A stretch of 64,000 bases of DNA from CAZGUX01 sp046160045 (GCA_046160045.1 JBJXGR010000089.1:1-64000); one strand, 5' to 3'. Shown: positions 27,288 through 37,780, counted from the stretch's first letter. The notes: generated by a model not told the origin, from the letters alone. A program made the numbers and translations.

Positions 27288-30200
27288 GTGTCGCGCTATC
27301 GAGTCCGCCACGTGTTGGGCACTGGTGCGCTTGCCCTTTGCTTTGTTTACCCTGCCGCCGCCGCTGAAGATACGCAAACCGTGCAAGGAAACGGAAAGCT
27401 CCGCTTTGAGCGGTCCGCCGCGATCCAGCGCGACGTTTCGCCGCCGCTGCGGGACATCAAGTACAGACCCCCGAAAAAAGAGAAGCCGCACGAAAAGCCG
27501 ATGCGGGCGATTCCGCAGGCGGCCCAGGCAGTCGGAGCGCCGCAGCAGGACACCGCCGTGCAGGCGGCGGCAGCCCCGCTCGTCGCCGCCTCGAACGGCT
27601 TGAACCTGATCGGGCTGGGGGCGGGTTTCGTCGGCCCGCAAGGCGCGTTTGATGTCGAAGTGGTCCCCTCCGATCCCGACGGAGCCGTGGGCGCCAACCA
27701 GTATGTTCAGTGGATCAACATTGCATTCGCGGTATTCAACAAGACAACGGGCGCCGTGTTGTTGGGCCCGATTCCGGGCAATGCGTTGTGGAGCGGCTTT
27801 GGCGGCCCCTGCGAGACTTCCAACGACGGCGACCCGATCGTCAAGTTCGACCGCGCGGCCGGCCGCTGGCTGATGACGCAGTTCGCGATTACAGGCGGTA
27901 GCACCTACTATCAATGTGTCGCCGTGTCCACCTCGGCCGACGCCACCGGCTCTTATAACCGTTACGCGTTCCCGTTCTCGACCATGATCGACTACACGAA
28001 GGTCGGTGTGTGGCCGGACGCCTACTATGCCACCTATAACATCTTCAACGGAACAGCCTTCCAAGGCGCCAAGGTTTGCGCGTGGGACCGCGCCCAGATG
28101 ATCGCGGGCGGGCCCGCCACCCAGCAGTGTTTCCAACTCAGTCCGCAATACGGCGGGGTCCTGCCCGCCGACCTGGACGGCGCGAGCACCGCGCCCCCAG
28201 GCGCTCCGAATTACCTGGTGGGGTTCTCCACCGGATCTCTCTATCTGTGGAAATACCACGCCGACTTCGTCAACCCGGCCAACTCAACGCTCACCGGCCC
28301 AACGACTTTGCCGATCGCCCCCTTCACGAGAGCTTGCGCCAATGGTCCTTGCATCCCACAGAAAGGGACGACCCAACGGCTGGACGCCATTTCAGACCGG
28401 CTGATGTTCCGCCTGGCCTACCGCCAATTCAGCGATCACGAATCGCTGGTGGTCAATCATACGGTTGCCGCCAGCGGGAGGGCCGCCATCCGGTGGTATG
28501 AGATCCGCGATCCGGGCGGCACCCCGGTGGTCTTCCAGCAGGGAACCTATGCTCCCGACAATATCCATCGGTGGTCCGGAAGCATGGGAATCGACAAACT
28601 GGGCAACATCGCGATCGGATACAGCGCGTCGAACGGGAGCATGAATCCCGCCATTCACTACACGGGAAGAGCTCCAACGGACCCACTCGGCGCCCTCCAG
28701 GCCGAGAGCACGATTTACGAGGGTACGGGTTCGCAACTACCGGTATCAGGCCAATCCCTTGCCCGCTGGGGCGATTACACCGTTCTCAGCGTCGACCCGG
28801 TGGACGACTGCACGTTCTGGTACACCAACCAGTACCTCCAGACCAACGGCAACTTCAACTGGAGCACGCGCGTCGCGTCGTTCGCGTTTCCGTCGTGCCT
28901 GGCAGCTCCGCCGTCGCAGGACTTTGTCCTTACCCAAAGCCCGGCATCGAGCGCGGTGACGCGCGGGGCAAGCACCGCCTTTGTATCGGGCATTTCGCCG
29001 TCGGGAGGATTCAATGGAACCGTGAGCTTCAGCGTCGCGGGCTTGCCACCTGGGGCCACCGCATCCTTCAGCCCGCCCACGGTAACCGGGTCCGGTTCTT
29101 CGGCCATGACCGTCACCGCGGGACCCACGACGCCGCTCGGAAGCTACGTGCTCACGGTTACAGCGACCAGCGGAAGCCTGAGTCACTCGGCCAACGCGAC
29201 CCTGTTGGTCTACGTCCCCGCGGTGGCGACGCTGGTCAAGACGGACAAGACCACGCAAGGCACCTGGAAGAACGTTTACGGTTCCAACGGATACACGATC
29301 GCCGGCGATGCCACCAGCTATCCCGCGTACGCCCAGGTCGCCTTCAGCGGCCAGAGTGGGTACACCTGGGCAGGGTCGACGACTGACGTCCGCGCGCTCG
29401 AAAAGGCCTCGACGACCGGCCGTGTCGCGGCCACCTGGTACAGTTCGTCGAGCTACACGATCGCCGTGAATCTCATCGATGGCGCGCCGCACCAGGTATC
29501 GTTGTACTGTCTGGACTTCGACAATTTCAACCGGAACCAAAGGATCGAACTGTTCGACGCCGTGACGAATACCCTGGTCGACACGCGGACGGTTTCGGGG
29601 TTCAGCGCCGGCCATTGGCTGGTGTGGAACGTCAGCGGCCACGTCCTGATCCGGGTCACCAACCTGGGCGGCATCAACAGCGCGGTCAGCGGGCTGTTCT
29701 TCGACCCTCCGGCGCCCTCGGATTTCTCCCTCGGCATCACGCCCACCACCCAGACCACCGGGCAGGCCACCACGACCAACTACACGCTGACGGTGACTCC
29801 GTCGGCCGGATTTGGCGGCACGGTGAACTTCAGCGCCAGTGGGTTACCGTTGGGCGCGGGCGTGAGTTTCAGTCCCACATCGGTCGCCGGATCCGGGTCT
29901 TCTACCATGACGGCAGTCGTCGGACCGGCTACGCCGGGAGGCACGTACCCGCTGACCATCACGGGCACCTCGGGTACGCTCACCCGGACGGCGACCGCGA
30001 ACCTAGTGGTGACGGCGCAGGTGCCGGCCGCGGCCGCCTTCCTGAAGACCGATACGACCACGCAGGGCACCTGGAAAGGAGTCTACGGAGCGCAGGGATA
30101 CGCGATTGCCGGCGACGCCACCAACTACCCGCCCTACGCCCTGGTCACTTTCACGGGTCAGACGCCGGCGACCTGGACCGCCTCTACAACGGACGTACGC

Positions 30201-33200
30201 GCCCTGCAAAAGGCCGCCGCCACCGATCGGATCGCCGCCACATGGGCCACCGGCACGAGTTACACGATCGACGTGAACATGGTCGACGGCCAGTGGCACC
30301 AGGTGTCGCTCTATAACCTGGATTGGGACACGACCGCCCGCGCGCAGACCGTCGACGTTCTCGACCCAGCCACCGGCGCGGTGCTGGATACACGAAGCGT
30401 CAACTCCTTCAACGCGGGCAAATGGCTTTCCTGGAACCTCGCGGGCCGGGTTATCCTTCGCGTTACGCGGACCGGCGGCATCAACGCCACGGTCAGCGGC
30501 ATCTTCTTCGATGCGCAGGCGCCTCCTGATTTCGGCATTTCCGCGACGCCCGCTTCACAGAACATCAGTCAAGGCTCGACCGCTGACTACACCGTGGCCG
30601 TTTCGGCCATCAGCGGCTTTTCAGGGACCGTCACACTTTCGGCGAGCAATCTGCCGCCGGGCTCGAGCGCGACTTTCACACCCGCAACCGTGGTTGGCGG
30701 CGGTACATCGACGATGCGGCTGACCGCGGGCGCCGCCACCCCTTACGGAAGCTACAACCTAACCATCACGGGAACCTCCGGCACGGTGACCCGCTCAACC
30801 ACCGTCGGCGCGCTGGTGGTAGTACCGATTGCGGCTTCGGCTGCGTACCTGAAGACCGACACCGCAACCCAGGGATCGTGGAAGAACGTGTACGGAGCGC
30901 AGGGGTACGCAATTGCGGGCGACGCGACGAACTATCCGGCGGCCTACGCGCAGGTGACGTTCGCCGGGCAAACCCTGGCCACCTGGGCCTCGACCACGAC
31001 AGACGTGCGGGCGCTCCAGAAGTCCGCGGCCGCCGACCGGATCGCCGCTACGTGGACGTCGGGCACGAGTTATTCGATCGACATCAGCCTGACGGATGGC
31101 TTGTGGCACCAGGTGTCGCTCTACAACCTCGACTGGGACACGACCAGCCGCATCCAGACCATCGACGTTATCGACGCCTCGAACGGCGCCGTCCTGGATT
31201 CCCGAAGCGTGTCGGCGTTCAACGGAGGCAAGTGGCTTGCCTGGAATCTTTCGGGACACGTCATTCTCCGCATCACGCGGACCAGCGGCCTGAATGCCGT
31301 GGCCGGCGGCATCTTCTTCGACGCGCAAGCGCCGCCCGACTTCGGCCTCGCCGCGACACCGGCATCGCAGAGCGTCAACCGTGGATCGAGCGTGAACTAC
31401 ACCGTGACGGTCACGCCGATCAGCGGATTCACGGGAACCGTGAATCTCGCGGCCACTGGGCTGCCCGTGGGCGCGACGGCCACCTTCAACCCGCCCGCGG
31501 TCGCCGGTTCCGGCACATCCACCTTGCAGATCAGCACAGGTGCTTCCACGCCGTCAGGCGGCTTCTCGTTCACGGTCACCGGGACTTCGGGGGCCTTGAC
31601 CCGGTCCACCACCGCCGCGCTCAACGTGATCGTCCCCATCGCGGCCGGCGCCTCGTTCCTCAAGACCGACACGACGACGCAGGGGACGTGGAAGGGCGTG
31701 TATGGCGCCCAGGGCTACGCTTTGGCCGCCGATGCGACGAACTATCCGTCCTACGCGCAGGTCACCTTCACCGGGAACACGACGGCCACCTGGGCATCCA
31801 CGACCACCGACGTCCGCGCACTGCGGAAGGCCGCGACGGCGGACCGCATCGCGGCGACCTGGACTTCCGGCACGAGCTATACCATCGACGTCAACCTGAC
31901 CGATGGCTTGTGGCACCAGGTCTCGCTTTACAATCTCGACTGGGATACGCCGAACCGCGCGCAGACCATCGATGTGCTCGACGCATCGACCGGCGCGGTG
32001 CTCGATACGCGCGGTGTCGCGGCGTTCAACGGCGGCAAGTGGCTTTCGTGGAATGTGGCGGGGCGCGTCATCTTCCGAATCACCCGAACGGCGGGCCTGA
32101 ATGCCGTGGTGAGCGGTCTGTTCTTCGATACGCAGGCGCCGCCGGACTTTGCGATTTCCGCGACGCCGGCGACCCAGAACATCAACCAGGGCGCGAGCGG
32201 CGCCTACACCGTCACCGTTACACCGATCAGCGGGTTCACCGGCGCCGTGAACTTCTCCGTCTCCGGACTGCCGGCGGGCGCATCGGCCACGTTCACACCA
32301 ACGTCCGTACCCGGTTCCGGCACGTCGACGATGCAGGTGACGGCCGGGGCGGCCACGCCCACAGGCACATATCCCCTGACGGTCACCGGCGCCTCGGGGA
32401 CGCTGACCCATTCCACCGCTGTCTCCCTGTTTGTCGCGGTCCCGGTGTCGACCGCCGCGGCCTTCATCCGGACGGATACCACGACCCAGGGCACCTGGAA
32501 GACCGTCTACGGTTCGAATGGATACGCCATCGCGGGCGACGCCACCAACTATCCGTCCTATGCGCAGGTCGCCTTTACGGGCCAGTCCCTGGCGACGTGG
32601 ACCTCGTCCACCACGGACGTGCGGGCGCTCCAGAAGTCAGCGGCCAGCGACCGGATTGCGGCTACCTGGACCTCCGGGAGCAGCTACACGATCGACGTGA
32701 ACCTGATGGACGGAGCCTGGCACCTGGTGTCGCTTTACAACCTGGATTGGGACACGACCAATCGCGTGCAAACCATCGACATTCTGGATGCCGTCTCCGG
32801 CGCGGTGCTCGACACGCGCAGTGTCTCCGCGTTCAATGGCGGCAAATGGCTGTCGTGGAACCTGAGCGGGCACGTCCTGATCCGGGTGACGCGCACGGGC
32901 GGGATCAACGCCGTCGTGAGCGGGATTTTCTTCGATCCGCCCGCGCCGCCCGATTTCAATATCTCGGCATCGCCGGCGTCGCAGAGTGTCAATCGAGGCT
33001 CGAGCACGAACTACACCGTAACGGTCTCGCCGATCACGGGGTTCACCGGCACGGTGAACCTGAGCGTGAGCGGCCTGCCTGCAGGGGCCTCGGCTACATT
33101 CACTCCGGCGTCGGTGCCCGGCAGCGGCACGTCGACGATGCAGGTGGTCCTCGACAACACGACCCCGGCAGGAAGCCATACCCTGACGGTCACAGGCACC

Positions 33201-33755
33201 TCCGGGACATTGGCTCACTCGACGCCGGTCACCATGGTGGTGATGGTCCCGGTCGCCGCCTCGGCCGCTTTCGTGACGACGGATACGGCAACACAGGGGA
33301 GTTGGAAGGGTGTGTATGGCGCCGCCGGCTACTCGATCGCGGGCGACGCGACCAGCTATCCGGCGTTCGCCCAGGTGACCTTCACCGGGCAGTCCCTGGC
33401 CACCTGGACTCCGTCGACGCTCGATGTGCGAGCTTTGCAGAAGGCCGCCCCGACAGCGACCGACCGGATTGCCGCCACCTGGACGTCGGGGACTAGTTAC
33501 TCGATCGAAGTGAACCTGACCGACGGCAACCCACACAACGTGGCCCTCTACAATCTGGATTGGGACACGACGGGCCGCGTCCAGACGATCGACATTCTGG
33601 ACGCGTCCAACGGGACGCTGCTCGACACACGAAGCGTGTCGGCATTCAACGGCGGCAAGTGGCTGGTGTGGACACTGACCGGCCGGGTGACGATTCGCGT
33701 GACCCGAACCGGCGGCATCAACGCGGTGGTCAGTGGGCTGTTCTTCAACAACTGA
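27288..33755 (+). CDS. Giant exported protein: propeller-like head plus six tandem Ig/beta-sandwich units
   Basis: The GTG at 27288 gives 2155 residues and a good signal peptide (SRYRVRHVLGTGALALCFVYP then AAAAE); a TTG at 27249 would add 13 residues. The N-terminal ~540 residues form one module (e.g. DPDGAVGANQYVQWINIAFA, GDPIVKFDRAAGRWLMTQFA) of beta-propeller appearance. From 28920 on, six units follow: an Ig-like domain of ~100 residues (DF.I...PASQ....GS...YTV.V.P..GF.GTV) and a ~165-residue domain (KTDTTTQGTWK.VYG ... SLYNLDWDT ... VTRTGGINAVVSG.FFD). Units begin near 28920, 29719, 30529, 31339, 32146 and 32953, a period of ~807 bp. There is no C-terminal sorting signal. Probable surface or extracellular matrix protein; the ligand is unknown. 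Confidence 0.9.
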   Translation: MSRYRVRHVLGTGALALCFVYPAAAAEDTQTVQGNGKLRFERSAAIQRDVSPPLRDIKYRPPKKEKPHEKPMRAIPQAAQAVGAPQQDTAVQAAAAPLVAASNGLNLIGLGAGFVGPQGAFDVEVVPSDPDGAVGANQYVQWINIAFAVFNKTTGAVLLGPIPGNALWSGFGGPCETSNDGDPIVKFDRAAGRWLMTQFAITGGSTYYQCVAVSTSADATGSYNRYAFPFSTMIDYTKVGVWPDAYYATYNIFNGTAFQGAKVCAWDRAQMIAGGPATQQCFQLSPQYGGVLPADLDGASTAPPGAPNYLVGFSTGSLYLWKYHADFVNPANSTLTGPTTLPIAPFTRACANGPCIPQKGTTQRLDAISDRLMFRLAYRQFSDHESLVVNHTVAASGRAAIRWYEIRDPGGTPVVFQQGTYAPDNIHRWSGSMGIDKLGNIAIGYSASNGSMNPAIHYTGRAPTDPLGALQAESTIYEGTGSQLPVSGQSLARWGDYTVLSVDPVDDCTFWYTNQYLQTNGNFNWSTRVASFAFPSCLAAPPSQDFVLTQSPASSAVTRGASTAFVSGISPSGGFNGTVSFSVAGLPPGATASFSPPTVTGSGSSAMTVTAGPTTPLGSYVLTVTATSGSLSHSANATLLVYVPAVATLVKTDKTTQGTWKNVYGSNGYTIAGDATSYPAYAQVAFSGQSGYTWAGSTTDVRALEKASTTGRVAATWYSSSSYTIAVNLIDGAPHQVSLYCLDFDNFNRNQRIELFDAVTNTLVDTRTVSGFSAGHWLVWNVSGHVLIRVTNLGGINSAVSGLFFDPPAPSDFSLGITPTTQTTGQATTTNYTLTVTPSAGFGGTVNFSASGLPLGAGVSFSPTSVAGSGSSTMTAVVGPATPGGTYPLTITGTSGTLTRTATANLVVTAQVPAAAAFLKTDTTTQGTWKGVYGAQGYAIAGDATNYPPYALVTFTGQTPATWTASTTDVRALQKAAATDRIAATWATGTSYTIDVNMVDGQWHQVSLYNLDWDTTARAQTVDVLDPATGAVLDTRSVNSFNAGKWLSWNLAGRVILRVTRTGGINATVSGIFFDAQAPPDFGISATPASQNISQGSTADYTVAVSAISGFSGTVTLSASNLPPGSSATFTPATVVGGGTSTMRLTAGAATPYGSYNLTITGTSGTVTRSTTVGALVVVPIAASAAYLKTDTATQGSWKNVYGAQGYAIAGDATNYPAAYAQVTFAGQTLATWASTTTDVRALQKSAAADRIAATWTSGTSYSIDISLTDGLWHQVSLYNLDWDTTSRIQTIDVIDASNGAVLDSRSVSAFNGGKWLAWNLSGHVILRITRTSGLNAVAGGIFFDAQAPPDFGLAATPASQSVNRGSSVNYTVTVTPISGFTGTVNLAATGLPVGATATFNPPAVAGSGTSTLQISTGASTPSGGFSFTVTGTSGALTRSTTAALNVIVPIAAGASFLKTDTTTQGTWKGVYGAQGYALAADATNYPSYAQVTFTGNTTATWASTTTDVRALRKAATADRIAATWTSGTSYTIDVNLTDGLWHQVSLYNLDWDTPNRAQTIDVLDASTGAVLDTRGVAAFNGGKWLSWNVAGRVIFRITRTAGLNAVVSGLFFDTQAPPDFAISATPATQNINQGASGAYTVTVTPISGFTGAVNFSVSGLPAGASATFTPTSVPGSGTSTMQVTAGAATPTGTYPLTVTGASGTLTHSTAVSLFVAVPVSTAAAFIRTDTTTQGTWKTVYGSNGYAIAGDATNYPSYAQVAFTGQSLATWTSSTTDVRALQKSAASDRIAATWTSGSSYTIDVNLMDGAWHLVSLYNLDWDTTNRVQTIDILDAVSGAVLDTRSVSAFNGGKWLSWNLSGHVLIRVTRTGGINAVVSGIFFDPPAPPDFNISASPASQSVNRGSSTNYTVTVSPITGFTGTVNLSVSGLPAGASATFTPASVPGSGTSTMQVVLDNTTPAGSHTLTVTGTSGTLAHSTPVTMVVMVPVAASAAFVTTDTATQGSWKGVYGAAGYSIAGDATSYPAFAQVTFTGQSLATWTPSTLDVRALQKAAPTATDRIAATWTSGTSYSIEVNLTDGNPHNVALYNLDWDTTGRVQTIDILDASNGTLLDTRSVSAFNGGKWLVWTLTGRVTIRVTRTGGINAVVSGLFFNN

Positions 33756-33879
33756 GGGTCTGGACTCGGTGCGAAACCGGCCGGCTACGAAGCTGCGCAG
33801 AAATCGAAGAGTACTCTTTGAATAAGCCGACGTGCGGCTGGATGACCTTTGCGTTGCCTGCGAAAGGCAAACCCGCCGG

Positions 33880-35496
33880 CTACCGTTGTGGGAAGAACCG
33901 CTCGAGCACCGCAGCTTCCGGCTTCGGTGTGACCAGCGAAATGGTCCAGAACAGCAAACCGGAAACCAGGGTCATCGGCACCACAGGCATATAGCCGAAC
34001 ACCGCCGTCCCGCTCTGCGTACGAGTGATTACAGGAAGGTCACCCATCGTCCAGACGACCTGTGGCGGACCCGACGGGGCGGGAACTACGGCCTGAAGCA
34101 CGGCCACGGAACCGACGGCAAACAGGGTCCAAAGGGCGACGGCGAGCGCGCCCCACTTCGTGCTGCCTCGCCAGAACAGGGCACCCACCAACAGAGGCGT
34201 CAGCGCGGAGAAGCCCGAGAACGCATACTGTACGGCAAGGTCGAAGATCCGCGTCGGCGCTTCCAGCGCCACCAGGTAGGCCACCAGCGTGACGCCGACC
34301 ACAAATGCCCGGCCCGTGTGGACCTGCGCGCTTTCGCCGAAGCGGGCCTTGCCTCCGTAGAACGCGAAGACATCCTCGGTGAACATCGTCGACAGCGCCA
34401 GGATCTGGGAATCGCTGGCCATCACCGCGGCCATGATTCCCGCGCCCAGAATGCCGGCCAGCCAGACCGGGGCGTATTGGTCGAGCAGGACCAGCAGGAC
34501 GTCATCGCCGTTCGCCTTCCGGCGGAGATCGGCGCGCTCGGCCGCGGTCAGATCGGGGCGTCCCAACTGCTGCCGGGCTTCGAGCTTCTTCTCGATCGCC
34601 GGGACCTGCCGCGCGCTGTTGGCCGCGACGCCCAGGAACACGCTCGGCAGCCAGATGGCGAGCATGCAGAGCGGGTACAGCACCACCGTCCGTTTGAACT
34701 GCCCCATGCGGCGAGCGGTGAGACAGAAGATGCTGATGTGCGGGAAGGTGATGGACGAGAGCGGAATGAACGTGTAGCTCAAGAACATCTCGGGCGAGAA
34801 CCGTTCCCGCGTGAGAAGCGAGCGTGCGCCGGGCGAATCGGCCAGAGCGCGGATGGCTTGCTCGAATCCGCCCATGCCGTTGCCGATGAGGGCGAAGGCT
34901 ATCGTGCCGAATGAAAGGAAGAGAATTGTCTGGAAGGTGTTGACCCACGCCGTCCCGCGCATGCCGCCGAAGAAGACATAGCTCATCACCACCAGGGCCA
35001 CCAGCGCGCCACCGGCCCAGTACGGGATCCGCCCGCCGCTGATTGCCGCCAGAGCGGTGCCGCCGCCCATCACGCCGATGATGATGTACGGCACCAGCAG
35101 GGTCGCCTGGACCACGAAGATCACCGTACCGATGTGTCCGCACTGCCAGCGGTCGCGAAACATCTGGACGGGAGTCAGGTAGCCATATTCTTTGCCAAGC
35201 GCCCAGATCCGAGTCCCGAACAGATAGAGGGAAAGGGGAATCACGAGGGCGGAGGACGAGGCCATCAATCCGTAGGTGACGATGCCGTTCTGGAACGAGA
35301 ACCCCGAAGATCCCAGGATGGCGAACGCTGTCATGTTGGTGCCGAACAGCGACAGCAGGAACACCACGGGCCCCAGGGACCGGCCCGCGACGAAGAATTC
35401 CTCGGCATTGTCTTTGCGCGGCCTGTGGCGGAACGCGAAGACTCCGATATAGACGACCGTGGCCAGGTAGAGGAAAACAATCGTGGTCGAAATCAA
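33880..35496 (-). CDS. Sodium:solute symporter (SSS family)
   Basis: I start at the TTG at 35496, giving 538 residues, because it overlaps the DUF3311 stop (TTGA) and opens into the first helix LISTTIVFLYLATVVYIGVF; the longer frame would add an Arg-rich leader. Family marks are FFVAGRSLGPVVFLLSLFGT after helix 1, YLTPVQMFRDRW, FFGGMRGTAWVNTFQTILF and ILGAGIMAAVMASDSQILALSTMFTEDV. About 13 membrane helices are present. It should take up an organic solute with Na+. The pairing with DUF3311 is common for this subgroup; the substrate cannot be told. Confidence 0.92.
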   Translation of the reverse strand: MISTTIVFLYLATVVYIGVFAFRHRPRKDNAEEFFVAGRSLGPVVFLLSLFGTNMTAFAILGSSGFSFQNGIVTYGLMASSSALVIPLSLYLFGTRIWALGKEYGYLTPVQMFRDRWQCGHIGTVIFVVQATLLVPYIIIGVMGGGTALAAISGGRIPYWAGGALVALVVMSYVFFGGMRGTAWVNTFQTILFLSFGTIAFALIGNGMGGFEQAIRALADSPGARSLLTRERFSPEMFLSYTFIPLSSITFPHISIFCLTARRMGQFKRTVVLYPLCMLAIWLPSVFLGVAANSARQVPAIEKKLEARQQLGRPDLTAAERADLRRKANGDDVLLVLLDQYAPVWLAGILGAGIMAAVMASDSQILALSTMFTEDVFAFYGGKARFGESAQVHTGRAFVVGVTLVAYLVALEAPTRIFDLAVQYAFSGFSALTPLLVGALFWRGSTKWGALAVALWTLFAVGSVAVLQAVVPAPSGPPQVVWTMGDLPVITRTQSGTAVFGYMPVVPMTLVSGLLFWTISLVTPKPEAAVLERFFPQR

Positions 35497-35738
35497 GCCG
35501 AGGGATCCTTGGGATTGGCGGCGAGGCGGCGGTCGACCTCTTCTTCGAGCCACGCGGGCCAGGCGTATCTCACCAGAACCGCCATCAGCACAGAAGCCGC
35601 CAGTGTGTACATCACGTGATAGAACAGGCCGATGGGCAGAAAGCCGAAGTACAGGGGTTCAGCTTTCGTCCAATTCCACCAGTCCTGGTGGGCAATGTAG
35701 ACGAAGATGACGAGCACTGTCAGAGATACACGTTTCAT
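35493..35738 (-). CDS. DUF3311-like small membrane protein
   Basis: The 81-residue protein has two membrane helices (VSLTVLVIFVYIAHQDWWNW and FGFLPIGLFYHVMYTLAASV) and a charged tail WLEEEVDRRLAANPKDPSA. Small proteins of this type sit directly before SSS symporters and probably help their assembly. Its stop overlaps the symporter start by 4 bp (TTGA), so the two are translationally coupled. Confidence 0.88.
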   Translation of the reverse strand: MKRVSLTVLVIFVYIAHQDWWNWTKAEPLYFGFLPIGLFYHVMYTLAASVLMAVLVRYAWPAWLEEEVDRRLAANPKDPSA

Positions 35739-35828
35739 GGCAACGATCCTATGAGTGTATCGGATCGGGCCCGAGCCGTCTGCAAACAGCAGCGGCAGTT
35801 CGCGCCGGATGCGACAATAAGGAACGAC

Positions 35829-36458
35829 ATGCCGGCCGTCGCCTCACCACCGGAACAGCGGGTCCTGCTGCAGAACACGAGTTGGGAGACCTACGAGCGT
35901 CTGCTCGCCGAGAACGTGAACCAACTGGGGACGCGCTTCTTTTATGACAGGGGGTGCCTGGAAATCATGGTCGTTTCCTCGGGGCACGAAACACCGAATC
36001 GAACGTTGGCCGCCTTGGCGGAAGCGGTTGCCGTGGAAACCGGCAAGGACCTTTTTCGAACCGGTTCGACTACCTTCAAGCGGAAAGATCTCGAGAAAGG
36101 ATTTGAGCCGGATTCGAGCTTTTACCAGCGCGATATCGCATTGGTCCGGGGCCGCGACGAAATCGATCTGGAAACCGACCCGGCGCCTGAGTTAGTCATT
36201 GAGGTAGACATTACTTCGTCATCGCTGGCCCGCTTTCCGATTTTCGCGGCGGTGGGCGTTCTCGAGGTCTGGCGCTTTGACGGAAGCAGGGTGGCCATGT
36301 TCCGGCTCGAAGGGACACATTACCGGGAAGTCGACACGAGCATTGTCCTACCCCCGTTGACAGCGACGATGGCTACTTTTTTCCTGGAAGCGAGTCGGCG
36401 TCAGAGCCTGATCGAGTGGTTGCGCTCTGTCCAGGAGTGGGTGCGCGCCAATCGTTAG
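35829..36458 (+). CDS. Uma2-family (DUF820) endonuclease-like protein
   Basis: The ATG at 35829 gives 209 residues; upstream in-frame starts cover the divergent DUF3311 gene. Motifs of the family's PD-(D/E)xK core are GFEPDSSFYQRD (the Pro-Asp) and PELVIEVDITSSSL (E-x-D-x-T/S). NTSWETYERLLAE and GVLEVWRFDG are family-typical. These proteins are numerous in cyanobacteria and other phyla, and their function is unproven. It ends 5 bp before the pduS-like gene start, so it may share its transcript, but a functional link is unlikely. Confidence 0.87.
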   Translation: MPAVASPPEQRVLLQNTSWETYERLLAENVNQLGTRFFYDRGCLEIMVVSSGHETPNRTLAALAEAVAVETGKDLFRTGSTTFKRKDLEKGFEPDSSFYQRDIALVRGRDEIDLETDPAPELVIEVDITSSSLARFPIFAAVGVLEVWRFDGSRVAMFRLEGTHYREVDTSIVLPPLTATMATFFLEASRRQSLIEWLRSVQEWVRANR

Positions 36459-36463
36459 ACCTC

Positions 36464-37780
36464 ATGAGCGACCTCAGCACACAATTGCGCGCCTGCGGCG
36501 TGGTCGGGGCTGGCGGCGCCGGTTTTCCCGCCTACGTCAAGGCGGAATCCCGCGTGGAGTTCGTCCTCGCCAACGGCGCCGAATGCGAACCGCTGCTGCA
36601 CAAGGACTACGAGATCATGAAGGCCTATCCGGCCGAGATCGTGGGCGGGATGCGGCGCATGATGGAATCGACTGGCGCCGGACGCGGGAAGTTCGGAATC
36701 AAGGAAAAGAACGCCAAAGCGGTCGAGGCCATTCAACGAGAGGTCGGCGATGCGCCGATCGACATGACGCTCCTGGGCGACTTCTATCCCTCCGGCGACG
36801 AGTACGAGTTGGTGTACTGGGCCACGGGCCGTCTCATCCCCCCGGCGGGAATTCCACTTCAGGTCGGCTGCGTGGTATCAAACGTCGAGACGCTGTACAA
36901 CGTGGATCTGGCGGCGCGAGGCGAGGCCGTGACGCGAAAGTTCTTGTCGGTCGCCGGAGCGGTGCTGACGCCGAAGGCCTTCTGGGTTCCCGTCGGAACG
37001 ACGCTCCGTGAGGTGATCGAACTGGCCGGGGGCGCCTCGGTCGAGGAATACGCCGTCTTCGTCAGCGGCCTGATGATGGGCACGCTGTCGCACAGCCTCG
37101 ATGACGTGATCACCAAGACGACGGGTGGATTGATCTTGCTGCCGCGCGACCACTACCTGGTGACGCGCCGCGACCGCACCCCGGAATCGATGCGCCGGAT
37201 CGGCAAGTCGGCGTGCGATCAGTGCAGCTACTGCACCGAGTTTTGTCCCCGATATCTGCTGGGCTACGACGTTCAGCCGCACAAAGTCATGCGGTCGCTG
37301 GGTTTTACCGCGAGCGGCAAGGATCTCTGGAACCAGTCGGCGGAGTTGTGCTGCGCGTGCGGACTCTGTACGTTGTACGCGTGCCCCGAGGATCTGTATC
37401 CGAAGGAAGCCTGCGACGAGTCGAAGCACGATATGCGGGCCGCCGGAATCAAGTTCGTCCAGCAGAAGCCCGTACGCGTCCATCCGATGAAAGACGGGCG
37501 GCGCGTGCCCCTGGCCATGTTGAGGAAGCGGTTAAAGGTGGAGCAGTACGAAAGCCCCACGCCGTTCGAGGAAGTTGCGTTCGAACCGGCATCGGTGCGG
37601 ATTCCGCTCAAGCAGCACGCCGGTAAGGCTGCGCTCCCCATCGTGAAAGAAGGCAAAAAGGTGAAACGCGGCGACACGATCGGGAAGGCGCGCGAGGGCG
37701 AGTTGGGCGCGGACGTCCATGCCAGCATCTCCGGCAAAGTGACGCGAGTCAGCGGCGAGGAAGTGGAGATTTCGGCGTGA
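36464..37780 (+). CDS. pduS: PduS-like flavin/iron-sulfur oxidoreductase (RnfC-like)
   Basis: The ATG at 36464 gives 438 residues: ACGVVGAGGAGFPAYVKAES and VLANGAECEPLLHKDYE, the RnfC/Complex I 51-kDa-like FMN fold; the SLBB-like region around GTTLREVIELAGGASVEEY; then two [4Fe-4S]-type clusters at Cys251/254/257/261 (CDQCSYCTEFCP) and Cys296-307 (CCACGLCTLYACP). A barrel-sandwich tail (VKRGDTIGKAREGELGADVH) closes the protein. PduS reduces cobalamin or passes electrons within propanediol-type microcompartments. The next gene, PduT-like, overlaps by 4 bp (GTGA), supporting this assignment. No diol dehydratase is in view, so the redox partner is unknown. Confidence 0.9.
   Translation: MSDLSTQLRACGVVGAGGAGFPAYVKAESRVEFVLANGAECEPLLHKDYEIMKAYPAEIVGGMRRMMESTGAGRGKFGIKEKNAKAVEAIQREVGDAPIDMTLLGDFYPSGDEYELVYWATGRLIPPAGIPLQVGCVVSNVETLYNVDLAARGEAVTRKFLSVAGAVLTPKAFWVPVGTTLREVIELAGGASVEEYAVFVSGLMMGTLSHSLDDVITKTTGGLILLPRDHYLVTRRDRTPESMRRIGKSACDQCSYCTEFCPRYLLGYDVQPHKVMRSLGFTASGKDLWNQSAELCCACGLCTLYACPEDLYPKEACDESKHDMRAAGIKFVQQKPVRVHPMKDGRRVPLAMLRKRLKVEQYESPTPFEEVAFEPASVRIPLKQHAGKAALPIVKEGKKVKRGDTIGKAREGELGADVHASISGKVTRVSGEEVEISA

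Noticed and set aside
30878..33496. Plus-strand ORF of 872 codons inside the giant repeat gene
   Set aside because: Periodic composition from the tandem units keeps an alternate frame open; its translation is Arg/His-rich and has no domain signature.
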